Virus record (IMG/VR): IMGVR_UViG_3300034071_000233
Location: 1 to 22,819 of that record
Origin: a virus
Strand: one strand, 5' to 3'
DNA length: 22,819 nt
The notes under the pieces were generated by a model, which was not told where the DNA came from, did not search any database, and was given only the letters and a program-made list of their open reading frames with translations. The position numbers and the translations under genes are program-made. This document shows positions 22,138 through 22,819 of the stretch, piece by piece; the first letter of the stretch is position 1, and each line of letters opens with the position of its first letter.

Positions 22138-22819
22138 ATGGCGCACAGCAACATCGTAGGCGGTTCGACCGCTAAGCGTTTGATTAACTGTCCCGCTTCG
22201 CGGGCGTTAGTCAACACAGTTCCTGAGAAACCAACCAGCAAATACGCCGAAGAAGGCTCGCGTCTGCATGACGCAATGCACATGATCTTGTCGCATGGCG
22301 CAAGTGTTGACGATTATACAGATAATGAGAAGTTAATCCTAGCGCTTGACTCACTTAACGAGATTGATCCTAATAGTGAGCTTGAGTTTGCCACGGAGGT
22401 GAATGTCCATTTTAACGACTTTCTTGCCGGAGTTTACGGTTCTTGCGATCTCGCTGGCCGTATTCGCAATCGTGCGATAGTTCTCGACTGGAAGTTCGGG
22501 GATGGCGTTGCGGTAGACGCCGAAGAAAATGAGCAGCTTATGTTCTACACCGCCGCAGGGATGCGGACGGAAGCGCTGCGTTGGGTGTTTGAAGGCGTTG
22601 ACGAGATCGAACTAATCATTGTGCAGCCGCCGTATGTAAAGCGCTGGGTGACGACGCCCGGTCGCATCAAAGCGTTTGAGCGCACGCTGTATGATGCTGT
22701 GCAGCAATCTTTCAAGCCCGACGCGCCGTTTGCCGCTGGCGATCATTGCCGTTGGTGTTCGGCTAAGCCTGTCTGCCCATTGCTTACAGGTAAACTTGAG
22801 CGCGCCGTTGCGACTAAAG
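22138..22819 (+). CDS. DUF2800-like PD-(D/E)XK nuclease with four-cysteine cluster (3' end outside window)
   Basis: Open from ATG 22138 to the right edge (227 residues seen), with AAAGG 7 bases upstream. It resembles phage DUF2800 proteins and RecB-type nucleases: EGSRLHDAMH (E39, H44), GSCDLAGRI with D104, then VLDWKFGDG with D117 and K119, and NEQLMFYTAA with Q133. Cysteines C18, C204, C207 and C213 mirror the one-plus-three arrangement that holds the iron-sulphur cluster in Cas4 and AddB. It is likely to process DNA ends during phage recombination, possibly with a partner recombinase gene to the right. The truncated C-terminus prevents a full family check. Confidence 0.82.
   Translation, partial: MAHSNIVGGSTAKRLINCPASRALVNTVPEKPTSKYAEEGSRLHDAMHMILSHGASVDDYTDNEKLILALDSLNEIDPNSELEFATEVNVHFNDFLAGVYGSCDLAGRIRNRAIVLDWKFGDGVAVDAEENEQLMFYTAAGMRTEALRWVFEGVDEIELIIVQPPYVKRWVTTPGRIKAFERTLYDAVQQSFKPDAPFAAGDHCRWCSAKPVCPLLTGKLERAVATK

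Noticed and set aside
22083-22283. 66-codon minus-strand frame opposite the DUF2800 gene start
   Set aside because: It covers the promoter region and the conserved N-terminus of the plus-strand protein; a chance frame.

Overview
This window is a continuous piece of a tailed double-stranded DNA phage genome. The head and tail genes point to a short-tailed podovirus built on the P22 plan: P22-type portal, scaffold, coat, gp4-like and gp10-like tail factors, and three consecutive ejection-type proteins. The host cannot be read directly. Lipobox lipoproteins and an unsecreted muramidase in the lysis region fit a Gram-negative host, probably a proteobacterium. No integrase, repressor, tRNA or CRISPR array is visible. 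The terminase lies outside the left edge.

Left to right, about 2-20040 is one long plus-strand late region. It opens with the 3' part of the portal gene and a small Dps/ferritin-like protein. A host-recognition block follows: an AT-rich pectate-lyase-fold tailspike, a beta-helical 'DRYWVGG' protein and a small beta protein. Next come scaffold and major coat, two small beta-rich virion proteins bracketed by cUNCGg hairpins, a small overlapping ORF, the gp4-like factor, a repeat-bearing fibre, the gp10-like factor, a protein in the gp26 position with a probable jelly-roll tip, a collar-type fibre with two HxH motifs, two small conserved phage proteins, and three ejection proteins.

The lysis block (18807-20040) contains a membrane/coiled-coil protein, a GH108 endolysin, a 48-residue lipoprotein embedded out of frame in the endolysin 3' end, a 58-residue holin candidate and a second spanin-like lipoprotein. 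The 48- and 58-residue genes are easy to miss because of their size.

From 22075 down to 19960 a minus-strand cluster encodes a VRR-NUC nuclease, a SNF2-type helicase, a small unknown protein and a DUF6378-like protein, all overlapping. Its last gene runs tail to tail into the lysis lipoprotein gene with an 81-bp overlap. A 62-bp divergent region then leads to a plus-strand DUF2800 / PD-(D/E)XK gene that runs off the right edge. These right-hand genes look like DNA metabolism or recombination functions, expressed separately from the late block.

Nothing here is clearly a wholly new system. The most unusual points are the Dps-like protein with exact ferroxidase-site spacing beside the portal, the two-lipoprotein lysis cassette with one gene hidden inside the endolysin, receptor-binding genes placed between portal and scaffold, and several in-frame tandem repeats in tail proteins. 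There is no gene-free stretch over 300 bases.
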